Source of the DNA: Pseudoalteromonas prydzensis
GTDB taxonomy: Bacteria > Pseudomonadota > Gammaproteobacteria > Enterobacterales > Alteromonadaceae
DNA length: 53,458 nucleotides
Assembly: GCF_011050055.1 (NCBI RefSeq)
Contig: NZ_DRGM01000026.1
Location: forward strand, 1 to 53,458
Direction of reading: 5' to 3'
Part shown: positions 1 through 9,228 of the stretch, one piece after another
Layout of the letters: every line of letters begins with the position of its first letter
Position numbering within the stretch: position 1 is the stretch's first letter
Translations under genes and position numbers: made by a program
Notes under the pieces: generated by a model
The model's input: only the letters and a program-made list of their open reading frames with translations
What the model was told of the DNA's origin: nothing
The model's database searches: none

Positions 1-29
1 TTATAAGAATACGTAAAAGGGAGCTAAAC

Positions 30-761
30 ATGAGTAAATCAGCAGAGCTTTATAGAATGGCAACAGATGAGCATATTTGCCCATTTGGCTTAAAGTCAAA
101 AGACCTTCTAGAACGCGAGGGTTATGATGTTAATGATCACTTATTATCTTCTCGTGAACAAACAGATAAATTTAAAGCAAAGCACAACGTAGAGACCACA
201 CCACAAACATTTATTGCTGATAAACGTATCGGTGGTTATGACGACTTACGTGATTACTTTGATAAGCCAAAAGCTGGACAGCAAGGTACAACTTACACCC
301 CGGTTATTGCAATCTTCGCGGTCGCATTTTTACTAAGTTTGGCATTTAGTTTTGCAATGGGTCATGGATTAATTTCCATGAAAACCGTGGAGCTATTTGT
401 TGCGTTAACTATGGCTGTGTTGGCAATACAAAAACTTCAAGATTTATTTAGTTTCTCAAATTCATTTATCACTTATGACTTAGTGGCGATGAAAGTAGTG
501 AGGTATGCCTATGTTTACCCATTTTTAGAAGCGTTTGTTGGTATTGGAATGATAGCTGGGTTGCCAGCATATAGTATTGCTCCTATTTCATTATTTATTG
601 GTGGTGTTGGTGCTGTTTCTGTTTTTAAAGCCGTATATATAGATAAGCGCGAACTCAAATGTGCATGTGTAGGCGGTGATAGTAATGTACCGTTAGGCTT
701 TATTTCACTTACAGAAAACCTGTTTATGATCGCTGCTGGGATATGGATGCTTGCCAGGTAG
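30..761 (+). CDS. Glutaredoxin-MauE membrane fusion, copy 1
   Basis: The first ~80 residues form a glutaredoxin-like domain: a CPFG site with one redox cysteine at residue 17, a TTPQTF cis-proline loop and a GGYDDL stretch like the glutathione-binding segment. Residues ~88-243 hold about four or five membrane segments of the MauE/DoxX type and end with a conserved cytoplasmic-looking KCACVGGDSNVPLG motif containing a CxC pair. It probably moves thiol/disulfide or glutathione equivalents at the inner membrane; the substrate is unknown. ATG at 30 follows an AAAAGGGAG ribosome site. This is one of three paralogues in the window (others at 22615 and 29162). It has serine-free divergence such as VVRYAY where the other copies have VVPYAY. 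Confidence 0.8.
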   Translation: MSKSAELYRMATDEHICPFGLKSKDLLEREGYDVNDHLLSSREQTDKFKAKHNVETTPQTFIADKRIGGYDDLRDYFDKPKAGQQGTTYTPVIAIFAVAFLLSLAFSFAMGHGLISMKTVELFVALTMAVLAIQKLQDLFSFSNSFITYDLVAMKVVRYAYVYPFLEAFVGIGMIAGLPAYSIAPISLFIGGVGAVSVFKAVYIDKRELKCACVGGDSNVPLGFISLTENLFMIAAGIWMLAR

Positions 762-977
762 AAGGTAAAGTATTTAATTTAAAAATATAATGAACAGTTT
801 ATTTATGGGGGTACCTGACCCAGTCTAAAGTCTGAATTATCTCTTTGAGTCCAGCATCAATCTGTTCTGACACTTCGAAGACCTCACCAACTTCGATTGC
901 TAAATAGCTAAAAGTGTTTTTGACGATAAATAGTTAATTGGCACTGTAAAAACTCACAGTGCCAATTAACAATTAGA
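762..977. other. Intergenic gap with possible coding remnant
   Basis: This is the gap between convergent genes. Positions 806-825 contain GGGGGTACCTGACCC, a GC-rich stretch unlike its surroundings. Read on the minus strand, about 812-912 stays open and gives a helical, acidic peptide (SYLAIEVGEVFEVSEQ, then IDAGLKEIIQTLDW). It resembles the C-terminal end of small four-helix-bundle proteins, but there is no start codon and too little sequence to be sure. It may be the 3' remnant of a deleted gene. Confidence 0.25.
934..969. terminator. Strong hairpin between convergent genes
   Basis: TTAATTGGCACTGT (934-947) and its perfect reverse complement (956-969) flank an 8-nt loop. The 14-bp stem lies just after the stop of the minus-strand operon ending at 978 and downstream of the plus-strand Grx-MauE gene. 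It lacks a long T-run but is well placed as a bidirectional terminator or 3'-end stabiliser. Confidence 0.6.
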
Positions 978-1304
978 TTAGAAATCGTTTTTCGATTTTA
1001 CATCTACAAGCTGACCATTTTTAGCTATTTTGAAATAAACTTGTTCACTATCATTTGATGCTTGGATAATATAAGTATCATCGCTCTCGTTTACGACAGT
1101 AAATGCTTCTGAAGAAATACCTTTCCAAGAATCATTTAGTTTTCCAACCTCAAAACCATAGTCTTTAAAGGCCAATTTCTTTATTGATTTAGCTGCAATA
1201 CTAATAGCTTGTTGATCGCTAACGTGACCATGATCACTATGTGCTAGAACACCAGTACTCATTAATGAAATACAAACTAATGCTATTGGAATTAATCTAT
1301 TCAT
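978..1304 (-). CDS. Small periplasmic protein, DUF6488/PepSY-like
   Basis: This 108-residue protein has a clear signal peptide (residues 1-21, ending VLA) followed by HSDHGH, a histidine-rich start that could bind metal. The rest has a PepSY-like pattern (AISIAAKSIKKLAF, then YIIQASNDSEQVYFKIAKNGQLVDV). It resembles DUF6488-type proteins seen beside RND metal-efflux genes, but the family assignment is from memory. It is the last gene of the minus-strand czc operon, 25 bp after the anchor gene, and has a good AGGAG ribosome site. A periplasmic metal-binding or accessory role is inferred from context and the His-rich N-terminus. Confidence 0.6.
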   Translation of the reverse strand: MNRLIPIALVCISLMSTGVLAHSDHGHVSDQQAISIAAKSIKKLAFKDYGFEVGKLNDSWKGISSEAFTVVNESDDTYIIQASNDSEQVYFKIAKNGQLVDVKSKNDF

Positions 1305-1329
1305 TGTTTTCTCCTATTAAGTTTTAAGT

Positions 1330-1860
1330 TTATTGTTTTAAGCCAATTACTTTATATTGTCCTTTTACTAAAAGCTGTATAGCTACGGGGTTATCTGAGT
1401 TGTTTTTCCAGTACCAGCCATGTGAGCCCCCAAATGGGGCGGTAAAGCTGCCCTTCATTTCGCTTAAATTGGCAATTGCATAGCTTTCGAAGTAACCGGT
1501 TGTGTCTCCTGCTGGCTCTCCGTGTAAATCAAAATGTAAAGAAGCGCCATCGGTCATCCATTCGTAGGTCATTTTTTCATATTGTTGCATCTCAAATTTA
1601 TATTCAACCCCGCGATTTGCAGGGATAGTGACTTCAATTGTTTGAAACTCATCACTGCCCACTTGCAATGAATCTGATGTTTTAAGTGGTTTTTGCGCTG
1701 ATGTCTGAGCTATTTTAGTAACGCCCAGTTGTTTACCGAGCCCGGTTGGATCAATGTTATATTCTGCCGGAAGGATAAATAGCACAAAGGCGATTATCGC
1801 AACTAATGAAGCGGTGATACTGGCTTTTATAAGTGTTTTTGAACTAACTGTATGTTGCAT
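1330..1860 (-). CDS. Transmembrane anchor protein of metal-efflux operon
   Basis: This 176-residue protein has one N-terminal membrane segment (about residues 12-32, ITASLVAIIAFVLFILPAEY) and a periplasmic domain with the conserved features of proteins annotated as transmembrane anchor protein in czc/cus operons: IDPTGLG early, EYKFEMQQYEKMTYEW in the middle and FGGSHGWYWKNNSD near the end. The biochemical role is unknown. It lies between hupE (gap 13 bp) and the small periplasmic gene, so it is part of the same transcription unit. Its co-occurrence with HupE and HME-RND pumps suggests assembly or metal handling at the inner membrane. Confidence 0.7.
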   Translation of the reverse strand: MQHTVSSKTLIKASITASLVAIIAFVLFILPAEYNIDPTGLGKQLGVTKIAQTSAQKPLKTSDSLQVGSDEFQTIEVTIPANRGVEYKFEMQQYEKMTYEWMTDGASLHFDLHGEPAGDTTGYFESYAIANLSEMKGSFTAPFGGSHGWYWKNNSDNPVAIQLLVKGQYKVIGLKQ

Positions 1861-1873
1861 ATATTTCTCTAAA

Positions 1874-2569
1874 TTAATTAATTATATAGCCGGTTAATTG
1901 AAGGCCGACTAGCATTAAGCCGGCACTCATTAACGCACCGTTGATAAATGTTGAAAAACGATGAAATGACGGCCGTTTACGCCACACATTAATGGCAATT
2001 AAGATAACTGCGAGCGCTAAAAATTGGCCAAGTTCTACGCCAATGTTAAAGGCAATTAAATTTGTCAGTAATCCATCTTCGGGTAATTGAAACTCTTGTA
2101 ACTTGGTTGCTAAGCCAAAGCCATGAAACAAACCAAAAATAAGCACAGCCATTTTTGTATTTGGCTGCCAATTAAAACAACGCTTAAACCCACCTAAGTT
2201 ATCAAAGCCCTTATAAATAACTGAAAAACCGATAATAGCGTCAATTAAATAGGCATTAATCTGAATATCGCCAAGCACACCAAGTAGTAAGGTTGTGCTG
2301 TGGCCGATGGTGAACATGGTGACATACAGCAATACATCTTTGCTGCGATATAAAAAGAAGATCACACCGATTAAAAACAATATATGGTCGTAACCGGTGA
2401 TCATGTGTTTTGCCCCAATATAAATAAATGGCACAAACTGTACACCTTGGTTTTGCTCTAAAAAAGCGCGAGTACTATCATCGACTCCGTGTGCTAATGC
2501 CTCAAAGCTTAATAAAGCCAAAATAAGCATTAAAATCACTATGCTAAAGTTTATTATTTTAGTTGGCAT
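1874..2569 (-). CDS. hupE: HupE/UreJ-family metal transporter
   Basis: This is a polytopic membrane protein with a signal-like N-terminus and about six further membrane segments. It carries the HupE/UreJ hallmark histidine motifs: HGVDDS after the leader, KHMITGYDHILFL in the first helix pair, GHSTTLLLGVL, and GLFHGFGLATKL. Family members carry nickel or cobalt. A GTG at 2590 would give seven extra residues, but ATG at 2569 has GGAG seven bases upstream and is preferred. It overlaps the czcA end by 11 bp, indicating translational coupling. Beside an efflux pump it may import a metal, or cooperate in sensing or export; the direction cannot be read from sequence. Confidence 0.8.
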   Translation of the reverse strand: MPTKIINFSIVILMLILALLSFEALAHGVDDSTRAFLEQNQGVQFVPFIYIGAKHMITGYDHILFLIGVIFFLYRSKDVLLYVTMFTIGHSTTLLLGVLGDIQINAYLIDAIIGFSVIYKGFDNLGGFKRCFNWQPNTKMAVLIFGLFHGFGLATKLQEFQLPEDGLLTNLIAFNIGVELGQFLALAVILIAINVWRKRPSFHRFSTFINGALMSAGLMLVGLQLTGYIIN

Positions 2570-5500
2570 CAGATCGCTCCAACGTTTCACTTTCAGTCAA
2601 AATAGACTCCTTTTCTTTGTGTAAAAGTCGATAGAGTGCGGGGATCAAAAATAATGTTAGTAAGGTCGATGAAATGATGCCACCAATCACCACGGTCGCT
2701 AGAGGTCGCTGTACTTCTGAACCAATTCCTGTATTAAGTGCCATAGGTATAAATCCTAATGAGGCAACCAGTGCTGTAGTTATAACTGGACGTAAGCGAG
2801 TTAATGCCCCTTCTGTTATCGCTTGATTAAGCCCCATCCCTGAGCTGCGTAACTCACGAATAAACGATACCATTACCAAGCCATTTAATATGGCGATACC
2901 AGATAAAGCAATAAAGCCAACAGCAGCAGATATTGAAAATGGAATATCACGCAACAACAATGCTGCAATTCCACCTGTAAGCGCTAAAGGCACACCGGTA
3001 AAAATAATTGCAGCATCTTTAAGTGAGTTTAAGGCTAAAATAAGTAAACCTATAATCATTAACAATGTAACTGGCACAACCACACTTAACCGCTCAGAGG
3101 CCGATTGTAACTTTTGAAACGTTCCTCCATATTCAATCCAATAGCCGGAAGGGATCGTAACTTCATTTTCAATAGTCGCTTGAATCTCACCAACAAAACT
3201 TCCTAAGTCTCGCCCTCTAACATTAGTGGTTACTACAATACGCCGTTTGGCATTCTCACGATTAATTTGATTTGCACCATTAGTTAGCTTGATGGTAGCT
3301 AATTCTTGTAATGGTATAGAGCTTCCATTTGGTAAGTTAATAGGTAAGTAACCCAACTTTTCAACATTACTACGTTGCACTTCTTCTAAACGAACGACAA
3401 TATCAGAACGAATATCGCCTTGATAAAACTTGCCTGCGATAGCTCCTCCTAATGCGGTAGCTAACTGTGACTGAATTTGTGCTTTGCTTATACCAAACTG
3501 ACTTAGCTTTTCAGTATTGGGTATAATTTCAAGCATAGGTAGACCTGTTGTTTGCTCAACCATCAAATCAGCTACGCCATCAACATTTGCAATCGCAGAT
3601 TCAATTTCTTTTCCTAACGTAGCGAGTGTTTCAAAGTCATCACCAAATACTTTAATCGCTAATTCTGCGCGAACGCCGGCAAGCAATTCATTAAAACGCA
3701 TTTGAATTGGCTGTAAGAATTCATATCTGTTACCTGGAATAGGCTCGACTAGTGCAGCTAACTCTTCTACTATTTGAGCTTTAGATTTATTTGGGTTTGG
3801 CCACTGATCTCGTGGTTTTAGAATAATAAAGTTATCAGCTACGCTAGGTGGTACTGCATCTGTTGCTACATCCGCGGTACCAATTTTTGCAAATACGCGT
3901 TCTACTTCAGGCATCTGCGTAATTTTTTCTTCCAAGACTTTTTGTAGCTCAATCGCTTGGCTTAAGGAAGTACCTGGAATACGAAGCGCGTGCATAGCGA
4001 TATCACCTTCATCAAGATTTGGTGCAAATTCGCTCCCTAAGCGTGTTGCTTGATAACCAAAAAATGTCACAAGTAAACAAGCGATTAGTACTACTGCCCA
4101 GCGGCCTTTTAATGCTAATGCGAGTACTGGTTTATAAACACGGCTTAACCCCAGCATAATATGATTAGGTTTTTCTTTAATTGGCTTTTTAAATAATAGG
4201 GCGACCATTGCAGGCACAAATGTGATCGAAAGCGCCATTGAACAAAGCAAAGCAATCACAACCGTTAATGCCATTGGATGGAACATTTTTCCTTCAACGC
4301 CTTCAAGCGCGAAAATAGGTAAATAAACAACGGTGATGATGAATACACCGAATAAAGCGGGTCGAATAACCTCTCGTGTAGCCGTAAAAACAATATCTAA
4401 ACGTGCTTTTAAAGAAAGAGGGGTATCACCTCTCATACTTAAACGACGTAAGCAGTTTTCGACGATAATTATCGTACCATCAACCAATAGACCAAAATCT
4501 AATGCCCCTAAACTCATCAAGTTTGCACTGACTCGCGTATGTACCATACCGGTTATTGTCATCAACATTGCAAATGGGATCACTAAAGCCGTTAAAAATG
4601 CGGCTCTGAAATTCCCCAGTAATATAAATAATACAACAATAACTAAAATGGCCCCTTCGAGCAGGTTAGTTTGAACAGTATTAAGCGTTTTATCTACCAG
4701 TTTAGTTCGGTCATAGACGGCTTTTGCAACTATACCTTCGGGTAAACTGGCATTGATTTCTTTTAACTTTTCACCCACGCCTTGTGCAACTGTGCGGCTG
4801 TTTTCTCCTATTAGCATGAACACGGTACTCATCACCACTTCGCGGCCATTTTGAGTAGCAGCACCGGTACGAAGCCCCTTACCATCACTTATAGTGGCAA
4901 CATCTTTAATAAACACTGCGCTACCGTCGATGGTTTTAATGGGTAAATTTGTGATTTCAGTTAAATCAGCCACCTGACCAGGGACGCGAATTAACCATTG
5001 TGCACCGCTTTTTTCAATAAATCCTGTGCCTTGGTTTTGATTGTTTTGACCAATAATATCAACAACATCTGCTGAGGTAAGATTATAAGCCAGTAGTTTT
5101 TCAGGTTTAAACGCAATGAGAATTTCTCGCTCGTAACCACCAATAGGGTTTACTTCAACAACACCTGGCACCCGCATTAATTGAGGGCGAATTGTCCAAT
5201 CATGTATTGTTCGTAAATCAATGGGAGTTACCTCACTACCGTCGGGGTTTTTAGCGCCAGGTATAGCATCAACCGTAAACATAAAAATTTCACCTAACCC
5301 AGTAGCTATCGGGCCAAGCTCAGGTAAAAGGTTTATCGGTAACTCGGAACGAGCACTAGACAGCCGCTCATTAACCAACTGGCGAGCAAAGTAAACATCG
5401 GTATCATCAGAAAAAATAGCAATAACTTGCGATAAACCATAACGAGACACAGAACGTGTGTTTACAAGCCCTGGTAGCCCAGCTAATGCATTTTCGAGGG

Positions 5501-5702
5501 GAAAAGTAACGCGTTGTTCAACCTCTAACGGCGTATAGCCTGGCGCTTCGGTGTTGATCATAACCTGAACATTAGTTATATCAGGTACTGCATCAATAGG
5601 TAGTTTAGTAAAATTCCATAAGCCTAATCCTGCAATGGCTAATACCATGACAAGAACGAGGATATTTCGCTTTATAGCAAAGCGTAAAATCGATTCTAAC
5701 AT
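2559..5702 (-). CDS. czcA: Heavy-metal efflux RND pump, CzcA/CusA family
   Basis: This 1047-residue inner-membrane protein is full length for HME-RND pumps. It has TM1 at residues ~10-30, a large periplasmic loop, central helices with the DFGLLVDGTIIIVEN motif (~400) holding the proton-relay acidic residues, a second periplasmic loop, and a final helix block with ALSGIAILNGLVMVSFI. It exchanges protons for metal ions and passes them to CzcB and CzcC. The metal is not certain: the CusA methionine ladder is not evident, which favours the zinc/cobalt/cadmium (Czc) group. It has a strong AGGAG ribosome site and lies 9 bp after czcB. Confidence 0.93.
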   Translation of the reverse strand: MLESILRFAIKRNILVLVMVLAIAGLGLWNFTKLPIDAVPDITNVQVMINTEAPGYTPLEVEQRVTFPLENALAGLPGLVNTRSVSRYGLSQVIAIFSDDTDVYFARQLVNERLSSARSELPINLLPELGPIATGLGEIFMFTVDAIPGAKNPDGSEVTPIDLRTIHDWTIRPQLMRVPGVVEVNPIGGYEREILIAFKPEKLLAYNLTSADVVDIIGQNNQNQGTGFIEKSGAQWLIRVPGQVADLTEITNLPIKTIDGSAVFIKDVATISDGKGLRTGAATQNGREVVMSTVFMLIGENSRTVAQGVGEKLKEINASLPEGIVAKAVYDRTKLVDKTLNTVQTNLLEGAILVIVVLFILLGNFRAAFLTALVIPFAMLMTITGMVHTRVSANLMSLGALDFGLLVDGTIIIVENCLRRLSMRGDTPLSLKARLDIVFTATREVIRPALFGVFIITVVYLPIFALEGVEGKMFHPMALTVVIALLCSMALSITFVPAMVALLFKKPIKEKPNHIMLGLSRVYKPVLALALKGRWAVVLIACLLVTFFGYQATRLGSEFAPNLDEGDIAMHALRIPGTSLSQAIELQKVLEEKITQMPEVERVFAKIGTADVATDAVPPSVADNFIILKPRDQWPNPNKSKAQIVEELAALVEPIPGNRYEFLQPIQMRFNELLAGVRAELAIKVFGDDFETLATLGKEIESAIANVDGVADLMVEQTTGLPMLEIIPNTEKLSQFGISKAQIQSQLATALGGAIAGKFYQGDIRSDIVVRLEEVQRSNVEKLGYLPINLPNGSSIPLQELATIKLTNGANQINRENAKRRIVVTTNVRGRDLGSFVGEIQATIENEVTIPSGYWIEYGGTFQKLQSASERLSVVVPVTLLMIIGLLILALNSLKDAAIIFTGVPLALTGGIAALLLRDIPFSISAAVGFIALSGIAILNGLVMVSFIRELRSSGMGLNQAITEGALTRLRPVITTALVASLGFIPMALNTGIGSEVQRPLATVVIGGIISSTLLTLFLIPALYRLLHKEKESILTESETLERSDAN

Positions 5703-5711
5703 TACGCTCTC

Positions 5712-6962
5712 CTAGTGATCGTGTGACGCGCCAGACTTTTCAATATCGGCTTTGATGATGTAGCTATTTTCAGTAACATACTCAGTACCAGCAGGCAGTC
5801 CACCTAGTACCTCTACCCATGTTGCATCTGAACGACCCAGCTCAAGCATCCTGACTTCATATTCATCAGCGACTTTTGTATACACGACCGTAAAATCACG
5901 AAAGCTCTGTAAGCCTATTTTCTTTACCGCTAAAGGAACTTCAAAAGAAGCAGTTTCAATATCGGCTTTAACAAAACTCCCTTCCAACAAAGGCTCAGCC
6001 TGTTGTGCCAACGTAACCCACACCATTCTTGCCTGATCACTTCTAACTTTTGGCTCTATAAATGATACCTTACCAGCAATATTCACAAGACTACCTTCTG
6101 CCTTAATGCTCACTAGAGTGCCTTGAGATACTTTGCTGTAATCGCTCGGGTAGACTGCTAATTTAACGACAGATTGACTCGCGTCTGTGATAACAAGCAG
6201 TTCTCGGTTATTCGTTTGCTCACCTGAATTAGCCATTTGTTTTGCGACAAAACCAGCAATAGGCGATTTTATCTCATAGGGGTTTAAACTTTCATTACTT
6301 TCAATCGTCATTAAAGTTTGGCCTTTATTTACTTTATCGCCAAGCTTTACATTTAAGTGTGTAATAACACCTTCAAAACGTGCAAAAACAGTGCGGTGCG
6401 CACTCGGCGGTAACCAAACCTGTCCATAAGCAGGGATCGTTTGATGAAGCTTTTGAGACCCTGCAATTGCAGTTTCAATCGCCATTGCATCTGCTACTGC
6501 GGGTTCGATTTTTGTTCGCCCCTCTAGGTTATCGTATTGCCAACGATATTTTTTTCCTTGGTAGCTCGCATTTACTGTGACAATAAAAGAGTGCGGTTCG
6601 TAAATTTCCATATCCCCACGTAAAAAGTCACTTTGGCTAATAAACTTAATATCATCAATCACATTACCTAATCGGGTTAACGTAACCGTTAATTCAACAT
6701 CGTCGGGATTAATTGGGTTTTTATTATCCGTTAACCATACTCTAAACTCAGGTGGTACGCCTGTTTCGAAAATCGCTAACTCCAATGCGAAGCTTCCTTC
6801 ACGAAGCATACGACCATTATGCGGCCCTTTTTCAGGCTCTGCTTGCTCTGTAGTAGGTGTTGATACTGCGCTAGCGGGTAAATGTACCCCCGCGCTGAGG
6901 CCGAGTAATACGGCAACGGTTATGGAGGGAATAAAGTTTGTCGTTTTCATAAATAATCTCAT
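5712..6962 (-). CDS. czcB: RND periplasmic adaptor, CzcB family
   Basis: This 416-residue membrane-fusion protein has a signal peptide, then a CzcB-type N-terminal domain beginning EKGPHNGRMLREGSFALE, a lipoyl/barrel-sandwich region split around residues ~185-270 (HLNVKLGDKVNKGQTLMTI), a beta-barrel and a membrane-proximal domain. It ends in a short His-rich tail (SHDH). It bridges CzcA and CzcC. ATG at 6962 overlaps the czcC stop as ATGA, so translation is coupled. An internal ATG at 6950 is an alternative that would start four residues later. Confidence 0.9.
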   Translation of the reverse strand: MRLFMKTTNFIPSITVAVLLGLSAGVHLPASAVSTPTTEQAEPEKGPHNGRMLREGSFALELAIFETGVPPEFRVWLTDNKNPINPDDVELTVTLTRLGNVIDDIKFISQSDFLRGDMEIYEPHSFIVTVNASYQGKKYRWQYDNLEGRTKIEPAVADAMAIETAIAGSQKLHQTIPAYGQVWLPPSAHRTVFARFEGVITHLNVKLGDKVNKGQTLMTIESNESLNPYEIKSPIAGFVAKQMANSGEQTNNRELLVITDASQSVVKLAVYPSDYSKVSQGTLVSIKAEGSLVNIAGKVSFIEPKVRSDQARMVWVTLAQQAEPLLEGSFVKADIETASFEVPLAVKKIGLQSFRDFTVVYTKVADEYEVRMLELGRSDATWVEVLGGLPAGTEYVTENSYIIKADIEKSGASHDH

Positions 6963-8239
6963 TGTTCTATCGATGCGCCAGTAAGACGCTGAATTTCTAT
7001 ATGCTGTAAATGTAAGCTTTCATAAGCGCTAAGTAGTTCTGATTGCGCGCTTAATTGCGCCAGACGCACGCTACTCCACTGGTTGTAATTCAATTTACCA
7101 ACGTTAAATGCTTGTTTTGCTTGGGTAAGCGCGGTTTCTAGCGTGGGAATGATTTCATTTTTTGAGGTGGTAATTACATGAACAGAATGCTTAACTTCTT
7201 GAAGCAAAGCATAAAGCTGGCTATTAGCTTGTTGAGTTAAACTCTTCGCTTGCGCTGTTAATACATCTTGCTCGGCACGTAACTTAGCGACCGTTCCGGC
7301 ATTGCTGCCAGATGCTCCCCACGGAATAGAAACACCGGCCACGAGCCCAAAGTCATCCGTAGATTCATAGCGACGTAAGCCTGTTGTGAATTGCCATTGT
7401 GGTTTTGCTTCAATTTGAGCTAATTCAATGTGTGATTGTGCAATACGTTTTTGACTTGCTAACTGCATCAAACGAGGCGCATTTTTAAAGCGCTCGAACT
7501 GTGACTGAAAATCTACAATTTTAGGTAACTGCAATAAGTTACCTGTAAGTGTAAAGTCAGTGCGAGGCTCTGCCCACAAGGCTGAAAGCTGATATTTTCC
7601 GCTAGCTATTTCATGCTCAAGATCTTCGACAAGTAATTTTTGTTTAATTAGTTCAGCTTTGGCTAAATTTTTATCAATAGCCAACGACTGACCAATACGA
7701 ACTCGTTTATCTATTGCATTTACAACTTCATTCGCTTGTCTTACTGCCATTTTATTGAGCTTTAGTGCCTCTTCTTTCACCAGTAGTTGAATAAATTGCT
7801 TCGCAGTCATCGCGGCTAAATCAAGTGCAATAATTTGTTTATCTAAACGTAACTGCTCAAGTTCAGACTGGCTTGCTTTTACGCGACTATCAATTTGCTC
7901 TTGTTGCATCAGCCAAGAGAAAGTTAAGGTTGATTGCATATTTTGCAAACCACTATGCTCACCTGTCCCAAAAGCATCTTCAACCATTAAGCCTATTTGT
8001 GGTCTTTGGCCTATACTTGCTTGCTTTATTTTGCCTTGCTGGGCTTTATCTCGATAAAAGAAGCCCTGTAATTGCGGGTTGTTAGCAAGCGTAAATGAGA
8101 TGGCTTGCTTTAGATTTAATGTTTGATAAGCCTCAGCACTTGCAAAACACGGCAGTGCTGTAAAAGCCATCAATACTCCCACAAAAAACCGACTACCAAT
8201 CGGTTTTTTGTGGGTAAAATGACTACTAAATGATTTCAT
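6959..8239 (-). CDS. czcC: TolC-family outer-membrane factor, CzcC
   Basis: This 426-residue protein has a signal peptide ending around residue 35 (CFASAEA) and two outer-membrane-efflux repeats rich in long helices (NLKQAISFTLANNPQLQGF, LNKMAVRQANEV, and later GKLNYNQWSSVRLAQL). It forms the outer-membrane channel of the CzcCBA tripartite pump. It starts 13 bp after the blaR1-like gene with AAGGATTAAA before the ATG. The signal-peptide coding region contains a perfect 15-bp-stem hairpin (8178-8214) that may influence expression of the pump relative to the two regulatory genes upstream. Confidence 0.9.
   Translation of the reverse strand: MKSFSSHFTHKKPIGSRFFVGVLMAFTALPCFASAEAYQTLNLKQAISFTLANNPQLQGFFYRDKAQQGKIKQASIGQRPQIGLMVEDAFGTGEHSGLQNMQSTLTFSWLMQQEQIDSRVKASQSELEQLRLDKQIIALDLAAMTAKQFIQLLVKEEALKLNKMAVRQANEVVNAIDKRVRIGQSLAIDKNLAKAELIKQKLLVEDLEHEIASGKYQLSALWAEPRTDFTLTGNLLQLPKIVDFQSQFERFKNAPRLMQLASQKRIAQSHIELAQIEAKPQWQFTTGLRRYESTDDFGLVAGVSIPWGASGSNAGTVAKLRAEQDVLTAQAKSLTQQANSQLYALLQEVKHSVHVITTSKNEIIPTLETALTQAKQAFNVGKLNYNQWSSVRLAQLSAQSELLSAYESLHLQHIEIQRLTGASIEQ
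8178..8214 (-). promoter_or_regulatory. Intragenic hairpin at the czcC 5' end
   Basis: CCCACAAAAAACCGA (8178-8192) and its exact reverse complement (8200-8214) surround a 7-nt loop inside codons 9-21 of czcC. The stem carries an A6/T6 run, and its core (AAAAACCGA...CAATCGGTTTTT) matches the core of the hairpin at 9650-9684 upstream of blaI. It is terminator-like in both directions, so partial termination or RNA processing between the regulators and the pump is plausible. Confidence 0.5.
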
Positions 8240-8251
8240 TTTAATCCTTAC

Positions 8252-9226
8252 TTAGTGGATGAAAAAAGTTTCGATAAGATGGTGGACACTATCGACAGTC
8301 GACAGTGTGAATAAAGTGATAACCACAAAGCTAAACAAGGTGATCATTAAAAGTAGCTTAGGCGTAGTGGAGATTGGCATTAACAATGTTTGTATACGCT
8401 GAGTTATTTGTTCATTACTAAAATGACTCATGTATATATTGTCATTCGTAATATGTTGTTGTCGTTGAAATCGAGCAACATTAATAAGTGCTTGAGCCAC
8501 ATCTAATCCATCAAAACTTTGCGTTGCACCGACATCAGCGATTTGTTCTGTTAAAGCCGTATAAGATTGCTGTAACGCCGCGCGCGTTGACGCAGGAAAA
8601 CACCAACCAAATAGACTAAACAGTGTTTTAAAAAGCGGATCTCGGGCTTTTAAATGTGCTAGTTCATGCTGTATGACTATGTGTACTGTTTTTTCATCAA
8701 GTGCTTGTAATCCGCTGGTTATATACACTTTTGGATTGAAAAAACCAACAGTAAATGCCTCTGGTACAAGGTGGTCAATAACGTGTACAGACTGGTTGGG
8801 ATAATCTTTGTGAGGTTGAGTATTTGATAAAGCCAACAGACTGCTCATTGCTGAACTATGTCTATTAAGACTAAAAAATGCATGTACGCTAGCGCTTGTC
8901 ATCAAACAAGCTGCTGATATAAGTAATACCGAATGCCAACTATAGACAGAGAAAACCTCTAGGTGATGCCAGTGAGCAACCCCTTGCAACCAATTAGACA
9001 TTTGGTTTTGATGTGCCTGCCAAAATACAGCTGCACACAATAATGAGATCCACCAAGGGCTGCTAATAGTTAACCAAAGCATGAACTTACGCTCGGTAAA
9101 CTGGAAAATAGTAAGTTTTTTACAAAGCGAGGTGTGGAAGAAGGAAATCAATATGATCACACAAATAAAAGCGGTCACCGCTGCGCTCGCTAGATTTAAA
9201 AACACGGCCCAATTTCCAACAATCAT
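8252..9226 (-). CDS. M56 (BlaR1-like) membrane metallopeptidase
   Basis: This 324-residue integral membrane protein has helices at about 8-30, 53-70, 98-118 and 290-310. It has a zinc-protease HELAH site at residues 187-191, followed by LKARDPLFK as in peptidase family M56. BlaR1/MecR1 relatives respond to a signal and cause inactivation of their BlaI-type repressor. Unlike BlaR1 it has no C-terminal penicillin-binding sensor domain, so beta-lactam sensing is unlikely. Its place between blaI and czcC suggests that metal or envelope stress is the signal. It begins 2 bp after the blaI stop. Confidence 0.8.
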   Translation of the reverse strand: MIVGNWAVFLNLASAAVTAFICVIILISFFHTSLCKKLTIFQFTERKFMLWLTISSPWWISLLCAAVFWQAHQNQMSNWLQGVAHWHHLEVFSVYSWHSVLLISAACLMTSASVHAFFSLNRHSSAMSSLLALSNTQPHKDYPNQSVHVIDHLVPEAFTVGFFNPKVYITSGLQALDEKTVHIVIQHELAHLKARDPLFKTLFSLFGWCFPASTRAALQQSYTALTEQIADVGATQSFDGLDVAQALINVARFQRQQHITNDNIYMSHFSNEQITQRIQTLLMPISTTPKLLLMITLFSFVVITLFTLSTVDSVHHLIETFFIH

Positions 9227-9228
9227 GT

